A stretch of 64,000 nucleotides of DNA from Variovorax dokdonensis (GTDB taxonomy: Bacteria; Pseudomonadota; Gammaproteobacteria; Burkholderiales; Burkholderiaceae_C): contig NZ_JASZYV010000005.1 of NCBI RefSeq assembly GCF_030316895.1, positions 62,001 through 126,000 of the forward strand, written 5' to 3'. Below the pieces are notes generated by a model. That model saw only the letters and a list, made by a program, of their open reading frames with translations. It was not told where the DNA came from and did not search any database. A program made the position numbers and the translations under genes. Shown here one piece after another: positions 51,687-60,094 of this stretch; position 1 is the stretch's first letter; each line of letters starts with the position of its first letter.

Positions 51687-52613
51687 ATGTTCCAGCGTTA
51701 TTCACCGATCGTCCTCGTTTCCGGCTTCCAGGGCCGCATTGGCGCCTGTTCGGCGCGGCTGATTGCAGCGGCCGCGCTGGGCCTGCTCGCTGCCGGGTGC
51801 GCCAGCACCGGATCCACCGCCCGGGCCAACTACGAGACGGAGGACTTCAACTCCACCGACACCCACACGCGTACCTTTGTCGCAACGCAGGCGCAAACCT
51901 GCGAGGCCGCGCGGCGCGCGCTGCTCAGCCAGGGTTACCTGATCGGCTCGAACGAGCCCACGCTTGTTTCGGGCAAGAAGGCTTTCCAGCCCGATGCCGA
52001 CGTGCACCTGGAAATCGACTTTCGCGTGGTGTGCGCCAAGGACAGCGGCGGGCGCCAGGATACGGACAAGCCCCGCACGATTGCCTTCGTGAGCGCGCTG
52101 CAGGACCGCTACAGCCTCAAGAAGATCAACAACTCCGCCAGCGTCGGCGTCAGTGTGATCGGCTCGGTCTCGCTGCCTTATTCGCAGACCGATGATTCGC
52201 TGGTCAAGGTGGCCAGCCAGACCGTGACGGACGAGAAGTTCTACGACCGCTTCTTCAAGATCGTCGATCGCTACCTGAGCCTGGATTCGACCGAGCCGGC
52301 GCCGCCGGTGTCCCTCCCGGTGGTGCCGCAGGCCCGCGTGTTTCCGGAGCAGGCCGCGCCGGGCGCCACGCCACCGGCCACCCAGGCGGGACTGGCGATG
52401 GTGACGCCGCTTGCGCCGCTGCCGCCACTGGAGCCCCAGGCGCCTGCTGCCCAGGCGGATCTGCAGCTCACGCCGCCGGCGCCCGCCGCACCGCCCGCCA
52501 AGCCTGCGGCGCCCACGCGCTCGGTCTCCGGAACCGTGGAACCGATGGGCGAGCCTCAGGCCCTGCCCGCCAAGGCGGCAGGCGCGACCGCCGCCGCGCC
52601 ATCGGCGCAGTAG
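51687..52613 (+). CDS. DUF2242 lipoprotein (copy 2, with Pro/Ala tail)
   Basis: A 308-residue paralogue of the preceding gene (blocks TCEAARRALLSQGYLI, FQPDADVHLEIDFRVVC, FVSALQDRYSLKKINNSASVGVSVIGSVSLPYS). It has a lipobox near Cys38 and an added Pro/Ala-rich C-terminal region of about 110 residues absent from copy 1. ATG 51687 is preferred to TTG 51678. A hairpin (51653-51659/51663-51669) lies 18 bp upstream. The pair appears to be a tandem duplication; the tail could reach the peptidoglycan, but that is a guess. Confidence 0.85.
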   Translation: MFQRYSPIVLVSGFQGRIGACSARLIAAAALGLLAAGCASTGSTARANYETEDFNSTDTHTRTFVATQAQTCEAARRALLSQGYLIGSNEPTLVSGKKAFQPDADVHLEIDFRVVCAKDSGGRQDTDKPRTIAFVSALQDRYSLKKINNSASVGVSVIGSVSLPYSQTDDSLVKVASQTVTDEKFYDRFFKIVDRYLSLDSTEPAPPVSLPVVPQARVFPEQAAPGATPPATQAGLAMVTPLAPLPPLEPQAPAAQADLQLTPPAPAAPPAKPAAPTRSVSGTVEPMGEPQALPAKAAGATAAAPSAQ

Positions 52614-52665
52614 GCGCGTCGGCGGGCATCGGCGCGTCGGCCAGAGAGCGTCTGTTGCAGCCGTA

Positions 52666-54306
52666 CTACTTGCGGCCCTTCTTCTTCGCCGGCGGCGCGG
52701 CCACGGATGGCTTGGACTTGCCGCCTTTCTCCCGCGTGTAGACGTCGTAGTACTCGGCGGCCAGTTCGCGCACCGCGCGGCCGATGTTGGCGTAGTCGTA
52801 TTCGTTGAGGTTGGCCAGCGACACGCGCCCGGATGCGTGCGGCGTTCCGAAGCCCTTGCCAGGCAGCATCACCACGCCGCTCTTCTGGGCGATTCTGAAC
52901 AGCAGCTCGTTGGGCCGGAACCTGGATGCCATCCATTTGCCGAAGTCGCGGCCGTACATCTGCGAGGCGAGGGCCTCGCCATCGATCAGGTGGTAGTAGT
53001 CGACCGAGTTCGGATCGTCGGCCATGGGCAGCGCCAACTCACGATAGAGCGCCGCCTTGCGCCGGCGCACGATCTGCTTCATCGCGTTCTTGTAGTTGTC
53101 GCGCTCGTCCATGAGGCAGAACAGCGAGAACAGCACCATCTGCACCTGCACCGGCGTGGACAGGCCGGCCGTGTGGTTGAGTGCGACGGTGCGGCTGTCG
53201 GCCACCAGCCGGTCGATGAACTTGAGCTTGCGCGGCTCGGTGGTGATGGAGCTGTAGCGCTCGTCCAGCTCCTTGCGCAACGGCTCGGGCAGCTTGGCGA
53301 TCTTCTCGTCCAGCACGTTGTGCTCGTGCGTGGCCACCACGCCCATGCGCCAGCCGGTGGCGCCGAAGTACTTCGAATACGAATACACCAGGATGGTGTT
53401 GTACGGGCACATGGCGAAGAGCGACACGAAGTCGTCGGCGAACGTGCCGTAGACGTCGTCGGTCAGGATGATCAGGTCGGGCCGCTTCTTCACGATGGCC
53501 GCCAGGTGCTCGAGCACTTCGTCCGACATCTTCACCGAAGGCGGGTTGCTCGGGTTGCACAGGAAGAAGGCCTTCACCTTCGGATCGAGCAGCTTGTCCA
53601 GCTCCTTCTTGGTGAATTGCCAGTTGTTCTCCGGAGGTGCGTCGATCTCCACTTCGACCAGCTGGTAGTCGTTGAGGTGCGGGATCTCGATGTACGGCGT
53701 GAAGATCGGCATGCCCAGCGCAATCGCGTCACCCTTCTTGATCAGGTGGTTTTCCTTCAGGCTGTTGAACAGGTAGGTCATGGCGGCGGTTCCGCCTTCG
53801 ACCGCATACATGTCGAACCGGCCGGCAAACGGGTGCTTGCCGATCATCTCCTGATGGATGTACTTGCCCACGACGATTTCGGACAGGCGCAGGAAGCGGT
53901 CCGGCACGGGGTAGTTGCACGCCAGGATGGCCTCGCACATCTCGTAAAGGAAGTCGCCGGCCGACAGGCCCAGCTGGTCGCGCACATACGAGACGGCAGC
54001 CGCGATGAAGCGCACGCCTTCCACGTCCTGGTTGCGGTGGATGAAGATCGCAAAGCGCTCCTCGATGCCTTCGCGCTGCGGGAAGCCGCCCACGTTCTCC
54101 ATGTACTGGTAGGAACGCTCGGACTCCGTCATGGCAAACAGCCCGAACTGGAAGAAGCCGTGGCGCGGCAGCGTCGCCAGGAAGTTCGGGTTGCCCCGAC
54201 CGGCATTGAGCATCGACCGGTCGCTCTCCTTGGCCACCTGGATGAGCGCATCCTTGAGCTCGAAGGGGCTCAGGCTGGCCAGTTTCTCGACGTCGCTGAA
54301 GTCCAT
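52666..54306 (-). CDS. aspD: Aspartate 4-decarboxylase (bifunctional aspartate aminotransferase/L-aspartate beta-decarboxylase)
   Basis: A 546-residue PLP enzyme converting L-aspartate to L-alanine and CO2. The PLP lysine is Lys312 in YSYSKYFGATGWR. Other pieces are AVEGGTAAMTYLF, FFLCNPSNPPSVKMSDEVL, and LTDDVYGTF, with the class I aminotransferase pattern plus the large AspD-specific insertions. AAGGAG precedes ATG 54306. With the two antiporters upstream it would form a proton-motive, CO2-releasing aspartate/alanine cycle. A stable hairpin lies in the 65-bp gap upstream. Confidence 0.94.
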   Translation of the reverse strand: MDFSDVEKLASLSPFELKDALIQVAKESDRSMLNAGRGNPNFLATLPRHGFFQFGLFAMTESERSYQYMENVGGFPQREGIEERFAIFIHRNQDVEGVRFIAAAVSYVRDQLGLSAGDFLYEMCEAILACNYPVPDRFLRLSEIVVGKYIHQEMIGKHPFAGRFDMYAVEGGTAAMTYLFNSLKENHLIKKGDAIALGMPIFTPYIEIPHLNDYQLVEVEIDAPPENNWQFTKKELDKLLDPKVKAFFLCNPSNPPSVKMSDEVLEHLAAIVKKRPDLIILTDDVYGTFADDFVSLFAMCPYNTILVYSYSKYFGATGWRMGVVATHEHNVLDEKIAKLPEPLRKELDERYSSITTEPRKLKFIDRLVADSRTVALNHTAGLSTPVQVQMVLFSLFCLMDERDNYKNAMKQIVRRRKAALYRELALPMADDPNSVDYYHLIDGEALASQMYGRDFGKWMASRFRPNELLFRIAQKSGVVMLPGKGFGTPHASGRVSLANLNEYDYANIGRAVRELAAEYYDVYTREKGGKSKPSVAAPPAKKKGRK

Positions 54307-54334
54307 GCATCTTCTCCTTGGGTTGAGACGGGAA

Positions 54335-54361
54335 GGCGCCGCCGCGTCGCGCGACGGCGCC
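54335..54361. promoter_or_regulatory. Intergenic hairpin between aspT and aspD
   Basis: Arms ggcgccg (54335-54341) and cggcgcc (54355-54361) with a 13-base loop; no T-run. It could stabilise mRNA or modulate aspD expression. Confidence 0.35.
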
Positions 54362-54371
54362 GGATTCGTTG

Positions 54372-56063
54372 TCAGGCGAGCGCCACGATCAGCGGGCCGA
54401 GCAGGGTGAGCAGAACGTTGGCCAGCGCGTAGGTGATGGCAAAGGGCACAGTGGGAATCGAATTGCCTGCCTTGTCGAGCACCTCGCCGAATGCCGGATT
54501 GGCGCTTCGCGATCCCGAGAGCGCCCCGGCCAGGATGGCGGCGTTGTCGTAGCGCAGCACGTAGCGGCCGATGAGCAGCGTGATGATCAGCGGCACCAGC
54601 GTCACCACGACGCCCACCACGAACAGCGTCAGACCGTGCTCGCGGATGGTGGTGACCGCCTGCAGGCCCGACTGCAGTCCGACCACGGCAACGAAGCCGG
54701 CCAGGCCCAGGTCCTTGAGGATCTGCACCGCGCCGGGCGGCATGGCGCCGAAGGTCTGGCGGCGCGCCCTGTACCAGCCAAAGACCAGGCCCGACAGCAG
54801 GGCGCCTCCGCCGGATCCGAGCGTGAGCGGAATGCCGCCGATCTTCGCGCTCAGCAGGCCGACCAGCAGGCCCACCACCAGGCCGGCACCGAGGTAGACG
54901 AAATCGGTCTTGCTGCCGGTGACCACCACCTCGCCCAGGACGCTGGCCACGCGGCGCACGTCGTGCTCGGCGCCGTAGAGCGTGGCCGTGTCGCCGGGCA
55001 GGATCACCAGGTCAGGGTCGAGCGCCAGTGGCTTGCCCATGCGGCGCAGACCCACCACATAAACGCCGTGGCGCACGCCGCCGGTGGTCGCCAGACGGAT
55101 CTGGTCCACCGTCTTGCCCGTCAATTCCTTGCTGGTGATGACCACGTCGCGATGCAGCATGGTGAGGTCCATGCCGTCGATGCCATAGACCTCGCGGCCC
55201 AGCAGCGAGCCGCTGGACACCACCGCCGCGCGCCGGCCCACCACCAGCACCACGTCATCCTGCTCCAGCTGCAGTTGGGGCGTGACTTCGACGAACTTGT
55301 CGCCGCGCTTGACCCGTTCGATCGTGATGGGCGGCTCGCCAAGGGCGGCTTCCACCTGCGCGACGGTGTGCGCCTTGCCCGCGCTCACCTTGAACAGGCG
55401 GCCGATCAGGTCGGGCGCGGCTTCGCGCTGGCCTTCGCCGAGCACCCGCACGCCGCCGGACTGCATCTGCGACTCGGCCTTGATGGCATCGTCGCGAATG
55501 CCGCGCTTCATCAGCCAGGGCAGGATGTTGACGCACACGATGATGGCACCGAAGGAGCCGAACACATAGGTCACCGCATAGCCGATGGCCACGTTGGCTT
55601 GCAGGCGTTGCGTTTCGTCCGGCGCGAGGCCGAGCTTGGCGATGGCGTCGCCCGCGGTGCCGATGATGGCCGACTGCGTGAGCCCCCCTGCCGCCACGCC
55701 GGCGGCCAGGCCCTTGTCCAGGCCCGTCAGCTTGGCCATGACCACCACCGTCGCCAGACCGGTGATGGCCAGGATCACGGCCAGTGCGATCTCGCGCAGA
55801 GACTGCCGCCCCAGCGAGTTGAAGAAGTCCGGCCCGCTTTCGTAGCCCACCGCGTAGATGAACAGGGCGAACAGCACCGATTTCACGCCCGAATCGATCT
55901 CCACGCCCACCTGGCTGACCACGCAAGCCACCAGCAGCGAGCCGGCCACGCCGCCCAACTGGAACTTGCCGAACTTCACCTTGCCGAGCAGATAGCCCAG
56001 CGCGAGCGAGAGGAACAGGGCGATCTCTGGAGAACGCTTGAAGATGTCGTGCAGCCAATCCAT
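54372..56063 (-). CDS. aspT: Aspartate:alanine antiporter AspT, copy 1
   Basis: A 563-residue AAEx-family transporter. Membrane segments lie at both ends (about 10-180 and 380-560), with a cytoplasmic middle holding two TrkA-C/RCK-type domains (LTGKTVDQIRLATTGGVRHGVYV and VILPGDTATLYGAEHDVRRVASVLGEVVV). The typical YAVGYESGPDFFNSLG segment is near residue 75. It exchanges extracellular aspartate for intracellular alanine, yielding a proton gradient when paired with AspD. Located between aspT copy 2 (47-bp gap) and aspD, all on one strand. Confidence 0.9.
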   Translation of the reverse strand: MDWLHDIFKRSPEIALFLSLALGYLLGKVKFGKFQLGGVAGSLLVACVVSQVGVEIDSGVKSVLFALFIYAVGYESGPDFFNSLGRQSLREIALAVILAITGLATVVVMAKLTGLDKGLAAGVAAGGLTQSAIIGTAGDAIAKLGLAPDETQRLQANVAIGYAVTYVFGSFGAIIVCVNILPWLMKRGIRDDAIKAESQMQSGGVRVLGEGQREAAPDLIGRLFKVSAGKAHTVAQVEAALGEPPITIERVKRGDKFVEVTPQLQLEQDDVVLVVGRRAAVVSSGSLLGREVYGIDGMDLTMLHRDVVITSKELTGKTVDQIRLATTGGVRHGVYVVGLRRMGKPLALDPDLVILPGDTATLYGAEHDVRRVASVLGEVVVTGSKTDFVYLGAGLVVGLLVGLLSAKIGGIPLTLGSGGGALLSGLVFGWYRARRQTFGAMPPGAVQILKDLGLAGFVAVVGLQSGLQAVTTIREHGLTLFVVGVVVTLVPLIITLLIGRYVLRYDNAAILAGALSGSRSANPAFGEVLDKAGNSIPTVPFAITYALANVLLTLLGPLIVALA

Positions 56064-56109
56064 GCGTCGGGCTCCTTTCCGGTCTTTCGATGGGCGGGGC
56101 GCGGCGGCG

Positions 56110-57834
56110 TCAGCCCGGGTTCGCCAGTCCGGCCAGCGCGACGATCACCGGCCCCATCAGCGGCAGGATGACGTTCGAGATGGCATAGGTGATCGTGTAG
56201 CCCAGAAGCGGCGTGGTGTTGCCCGCCGCGCTCTGGATGGCGCTCAGCGCCGGCGTGCTGCACTGCTGGCCGGCGATGGCGCCGAACAGCACAGGCACAT
56301 CGATCTTGAGCAGGTGGTGGCCGACCATCAGCGAGCAGAACGCCGGCAGCACGGCGATGACCACGCCCATCAGCGGCAGCGAAACGCCGTACTTGTGCAC
56401 CAGCTCGAGCGCCTGCGGCCCGGAAGCGAGGCCCACGCATGCGATGAAGGTGGCCAGCCCGATGTCCTTGAGCAGGTTCAATGCATCGTCGGGCAGGCTC
56501 AGGCGGCTGGGGTGCCGGGCCTGGAACCAGCCGAACACCAGCCCGGTGAGCAGCGCGCCGCCGCCCGTTCCCAGTGACAGCGGCACGCCGCCGACCTTGA
56601 CGCTGAACATGCCGATGAACACCCCCAGCACGATGCCCGCGGAGGCGAGGGCGATGTTGCTCTTGACCGACTTGAGCACCGGCTCGCCCAGCGACTTGAC
56701 CGCCGGGCCGATCTGCTCGGCCGTGCCGAAGACCTCGAGCCGGTCGCCCAACTGCAGCTTGAGATCGGGCAGCAGCGGCATGCTCTGCGTGCCGCGCGAG
56801 ACCTTGCCCACCAGCACGCTGTCGCCCACCGGCGGCGCAGCCCCGTTGGCGCCGGGCAGGGACAGATCGCGCAGGCGCAGGCCCTGCACCGCTTCGTTGC
56901 GCAGGACCAGCGTCGCGCTCTGCAGCACCAGGCCGAATGCGGCCACATCGCCCGATTCCTCCGCCATGCCGGGGCCGACGCTCTGGATGGCATCCACCAG
57001 CGTTCGACGATGGCCGATGACGAGCACACGGTCACCCACCTCGAACGCCGTGTCTTGCGTCACCGGCAATGGGCGGCCGTGACGGATCAGGCCCTGGACG
57101 CTGCCGGAGCCGCCCAGCCGCTCGGTCAGTCGAGCGACGCTGCCACCGACGGCGCGCACCTCGTACACGCGTCCCACGAGTTCCGGCGCGGCCGCCGTGG
57201 CATTGGCATCGTCGACCTCGCCGCCCATGGCCTTCCAGAGGCGATCGGCTTCCTCGCGAAGATTCACCCGCAGGATCAGCGGGAACAACTGGCTCGTGAC
57301 CACCACGATCGTGATCAGGCCGAAGATGTACGTGATCGAGTAGGCCGTGACCACGTTGGCCTGCAACTGATGGATCTGCTCGGGTGGCAACGCCAGTTTT
57401 GAGATGGCGTCCGTGGCCGTGCCGACGACGGCCGACTCGGTGGCCGCGCCGGCCATCATGCCGGCCGCGGTGCCGGGATCGAGCTTCATGAAGTGCGTGG
57501 CCAGCAGCACCAGCGTGAGCACGACCACGACCTCGATCAGGCAAAGCAGCCCGATGCGCAAGCCCTTGGCATTGAGGTTCGCGAAGAACTGCGGCCCGCC
57601 CGCATAGCCCAGCGCGAAGATGAAGAGCATGAAGAACACGTTCTTCACGCTGGGCTCGAGCGTGACGCCAAGCTGCCCGATGACGAGCGCGGCGATCAGC
57701 GTGCCGCAGATGCCGCCGAGCTGAATGGGGCCGAACTTGATCTGGCCGATGGCATAGCCGATGGCCAACGCCAAGAACAAGGCAATCTCAGGATGCGCGC
57801 GGAGCAAGTCCCCAACCCAGCCAAGTAGCGTCAT
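56110..57834 (-). CDS. aspT: Aspartate:alanine antiporter AspT, copy 2
   Basis: A 574-residue paralogue of the next gene, with the same plan: start MTLLGWVGDLLRAHPEIALFLALAIGYAIG, FALGYAGGPQFFANL, a cytoplasmic RCK-like centre, and a second membrane half (LLTGLVFGWFQARHPSRL). The two copies are clearly diverged, so they may form a heteromer or differ in substrate. It is first in the aspT-aspT-aspD operon; the promoter should be in the 122-bp gap before 57957. Confidence 0.9.
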   Translation of the reverse strand: MTLLGWVGDLLRAHPEIALFLALAIGYAIGQIKFGPIQLGGICGTLIAALVIGQLGVTLEPSVKNVFFMLFIFALGYAGGPQFFANLNAKGLRIGLLCLIEVVVVLTLVLLATHFMKLDPGTAAGMMAGAATESAVVGTATDAISKLALPPEQIHQLQANVVTAYSITYIFGLITIVVVTSQLFPLILRVNLREEADRLWKAMGGEVDDANATAAAPELVGRVYEVRAVGGSVARLTERLGGSGSVQGLIRHGRPLPVTQDTAFEVGDRVLVIGHRRTLVDAIQSVGPGMAEESGDVAAFGLVLQSATLVLRNEAVQGLRLRDLSLPGANGAAPPVGDSVLVGKVSRGTQSMPLLPDLKLQLGDRLEVFGTAEQIGPAVKSLGEPVLKSVKSNIALASAGIVLGVFIGMFSVKVGGVPLSLGTGGGALLTGLVFGWFQARHPSRLSLPDDALNLLKDIGLATFIACVGLASGPQALELVHKYGVSLPLMGVVIAVLPAFCSLMVGHHLLKIDVPVLFGAIAGQQCSTPALSAIQSAAGNTTPLLGYTITYAISNVILPLMGPVIVALAGLANPG

Positions 57835-57956
57835 GTTCTCGTGTATCGATCAGTGCCGACACATTCATTTGACAATGGCGGGCGAGTGTAGCGCTTGCAG
57901 GCCCGCTTTTCGAGACACTTTTGGCGGCTCTCCTCGATATGGAGGAGAGCGCCTCC

Positions 57957-59228
57957 TCAGGACGCGTTGCCTGGCCGCTCCATCTTGCACTGCGTGCCCT
58001 GGGCCAGCTCGTTGCCTGTGTAGACGGCATCGGTGCGAAAGCCGTAGTTCGTACCTTCCCAGCCGACCTTCACGGTCTTGCCGTCGACGGGCGCGATGGT
58101 GTTGACGACTTGCGGCAGCAGCAACTGATGGTCTTCGCCGCGCATGGTCACAGGGCCGACCACGGAGTCGTATTGGAGGTTCTCCAGCGCATACGCCACT
58201 TTCACCGTGTCGGTGCTCTTGGCCTTGGCGATGGCGGCGGCCAGCAGGCGGGGCGTCATATCGATGCGCGGCGCCAGGAAGTCCTTGCCGGTGCGCGCCT
58301 TGTAGGCCTGGGCCAATGCCTCGGCCTTGGGCACGCCCTCTTCGCCCGGATGCCATTCCGCCACCCAGGTGAGCTGGCCCACCTTCGATTGCGATACGGC
58401 CAGCACCGTCCCCGGTATGGCGCCGGCGCTGTGGTTGAAGTAGCGCAAGTCGTAGCCCGCATCGCCTGCTGCCTTGAGCAGCAGGGTCATGTCCTGGCCC
58501 CAGTTGCCGGTGATGACCGAATCGGCACCCGACTGACGGATGTTGGCCACGTAAGGCGCGAAGTCCTTGACGCGTCCGATGGGGTGCAGGGTCTCGCCGA
58601 CGAACTGGACGTCCGGGCGTGCCAGGCCCACCAGTTGCCGACCGTACGAGGCCCATTGCCGGCCGTGCGCATAGTCCTGGTTGAGCAGATAGACCTTCTG
58701 GACCTGCGGCGTCTTCTTGATGTAGTTGGCGATGGCCTTCATCTTCATCGCCGTGTTGGCTTCGGTCTGGAAATGCCAGAAGCTGCAGTTCTTGCCCGTC
58801 ATGTCCGGGTCGATGGAGGAATGGTTGAGCACCAGCAGTTCCTTGCCCGGGTTGCGCTGGTTCCAGCGCGAGACCGACTGCACCAGCGCCGCCACCACCG
58901 AAGAGCCCGAGCCGCCGGTGACGATGGCCCGCGCGCCCTGGTCGATGGCCGCCTGCAGGGCGCTCTGGCTTTCCTGAGCCGAAAGCTTGCTGTCGAACTG
59001 GAGTACCTCCATCTTCTGGCCGCCGGGCAACCCGCCATGCGCGTTGATGTCGTCGACCGCATAGCGCACATGCAGCAGCATGAGTTCGCCCACGTTGGCG
59101 AACGGGCCGGACAACGGATCGATGTAGGCGATCTTGTACGTGTCGGAGGCATGCGCCAGGGGCGCGGCCAGCATGGCTGCCAAGGCTGCTGCGCGCAGCG
59201 CAAAGCGCGGGTGTCGAATGTTCGGCAT
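57957..59228 (-). CDS. Periplasmic branched-chain amino-acid-type ABC substrate-binding protein
   Basis: A 423-residue LivK/HmgP-like binding protein (peripla_BP_6). A signal peptide ends AHASDTYKIAYIDPLSGPFANVG. The fold has the expected AVDDINAHGGLPG, IVTGGSGSSVVAALVQSV, LLNQDYAHGRQWASYGRQLV and SVITGNWGQDMTLLLKAAGDAG segments. No permease or ATPase gene of the transporter is in the window, so the partner must be elsewhere. The ligand could be an aromatic or short organic acid for the neighbouring acyl-CoA ligase. It sits behind the TetR gene (48-bp gap), same strand. Confidence 0.9.
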   Translation of the reverse strand: MPNIRHPRFALRAAALAAMLAAPLAHASDTYKIAYIDPLSGPFANVGELMLLHVRYAVDDINAHGGLPGGQKMEVLQFDSKLSAQESQSALQAAIDQGARAIVTGGSGSSVVAALVQSVSRWNQRNPGKELLVLNHSSIDPDMTGKNCSFWHFQTEANTAMKMKAIANYIKKTPQVQKVYLLNQDYAHGRQWASYGRQLVGLARPDVQFVGETLHPIGRVKDFAPYVANIRQSGADSVITGNWGQDMTLLLKAAGDAGYDLRYFNHSAGAIPGTVLAVSQSKVGQLTWVAEWHPGEEGVPKAEALAQAYKARTGKDFLAPRIDMTPRLLAAAIAKAKSTDTVKVAYALENLQYDSVVGPVTMRGEDHQLLLPQVVNTIAPVDGKTVKVGWEGTNYGFRTDAVYTGNELAQGTQCKMERPGNAS

Positions 59229-59276
59229 GTTGTCTCCGGTGGGTTGTGGATGCCGCCGCCAGGGCGGCGCGGAAAG

Positions 59277-60008
59277 TCAGCGAGCAGGCATGTTTCGTTC
59301 GCGCAGGCCGATGACGCGATAGGCAAGGACGCACAGCTTGTCGGTCAGTTCGTCCTGCGAATAGCGCCCGTCGGTTCGATACCAGGTGTAGAGAAAGCCG
59401 GGGAGGCTGCAGGCGGCCAGGGCGGTGATCGAGGCGTCGTCGAAATCGAGGTCGCCGTCGCTGCGCGCTCGCTCCAGCAGAGGGCAGAGCTGGTTGTAGA
59501 AATGCCGCGCCAGCTTGCGCTGTGCTTCGCGGTACTCGTCTCGATACACCTGCGGCTCGCGGTAGGGGAAGAAGGCGCAAGGCTGATTGACGATGGTGGC
59601 GTGGATGAGCCTGCGCAGGCCTTCCAGCACCTTCTCGCAGGCCGAGCGCGCATCGTCGGGTGCGAAGTCCATGGCCGTCAGGCATTCGACGGCGGGCCGC
59701 CACGACAGCGTCTCGAAGATCTCCTGCTTGTCTGTGAAGTAGTAGTAGACGAAGGGCTTGGTCGCCCCGAGCGCCCGCACGATCTGGGCCATCGTGGTGT
59801 TCGCATAGCCCTGGTCGGCGAACAGTTGCGCTGCCGCGCGCAGGATCCGCTCGCGTTGCAAGTCGGTACTCTGGTTGGCAACGCGCTGGCGGCCCGTGCC
59901 CGGCGGCATGTGCGGCGCTGTTCCTGCGGCCTGCGGCGTCTTGCCGGTCGGTTTCGGAGCGCGCTTGCGGCGAGCGGGTTTTTGCGGTGTCGCCGAAGTT
60001 ATACCCAT
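59277..60008 (-). CDS. TetR-family regulator with basic N-terminal extension
   Basis: A 243-residue TetR regulator. A basic, Pro-rich leader (about 1-45) precedes the HTH domain (RERILRAAAQLFADQGYANTTMAQIVRALGATKPFVYYYFTDKQEIF). The ligand domain covers about 100-235. ATG 60008 or 60035; neither has a clear ribosome site. It is divergent from the acyl-CoA ligase (60095), so it probably controls that operon and the binding-protein gene. A perfect 12-bp palindrome overlaps its start codon (60002-60013). Confidence 0.85.
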   Translation of the reverse strand: MGITSATPQKPARRKRAPKPTGKTPQAAGTAPHMPPGTGRQRVANQSTDLQRERILRAAAQLFADQGYANTTMAQIVRALGATKPFVYYYFTDKQEIFETLSWRPAVECLTAMDFAPDDARSACEKVLEGLRRLIHATIVNQPCAFFPYREPQVYRDEYREAQRKLARHFYNQLCPLLERARSDGDLDFDDASITALAACSLPGFLYTWYRTDGRYSQDELTDKLCVLAYRVIGLRERNMPAR

Positions 60009-60013
60009 GGGTA
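60002..60013. promoter_or_regulatory. Palindrome tacccatgggta at the TetR start codon
   Basis: A perfect 12-bp palindrome includes the ATG at 60008 on the minus strand. It is suggestive of an operator, but short palindromes are expected by chance in 64 kb. Confidence 0.4.
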
Positions 60014-60094
60014 GGATTGTTGTTGCAACATCCATTCGATGACAAGGCAAGGCGTCGAGCGCGGCGCTATCGATAACCCTGAGACATTGACGCC

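Noticed and set aside
54335..54361. Rho-independent terminator between aspT and aspD
   Set aside because: The stem is strong but not followed by a T-run on either strand, and the genes look cotranscribed.
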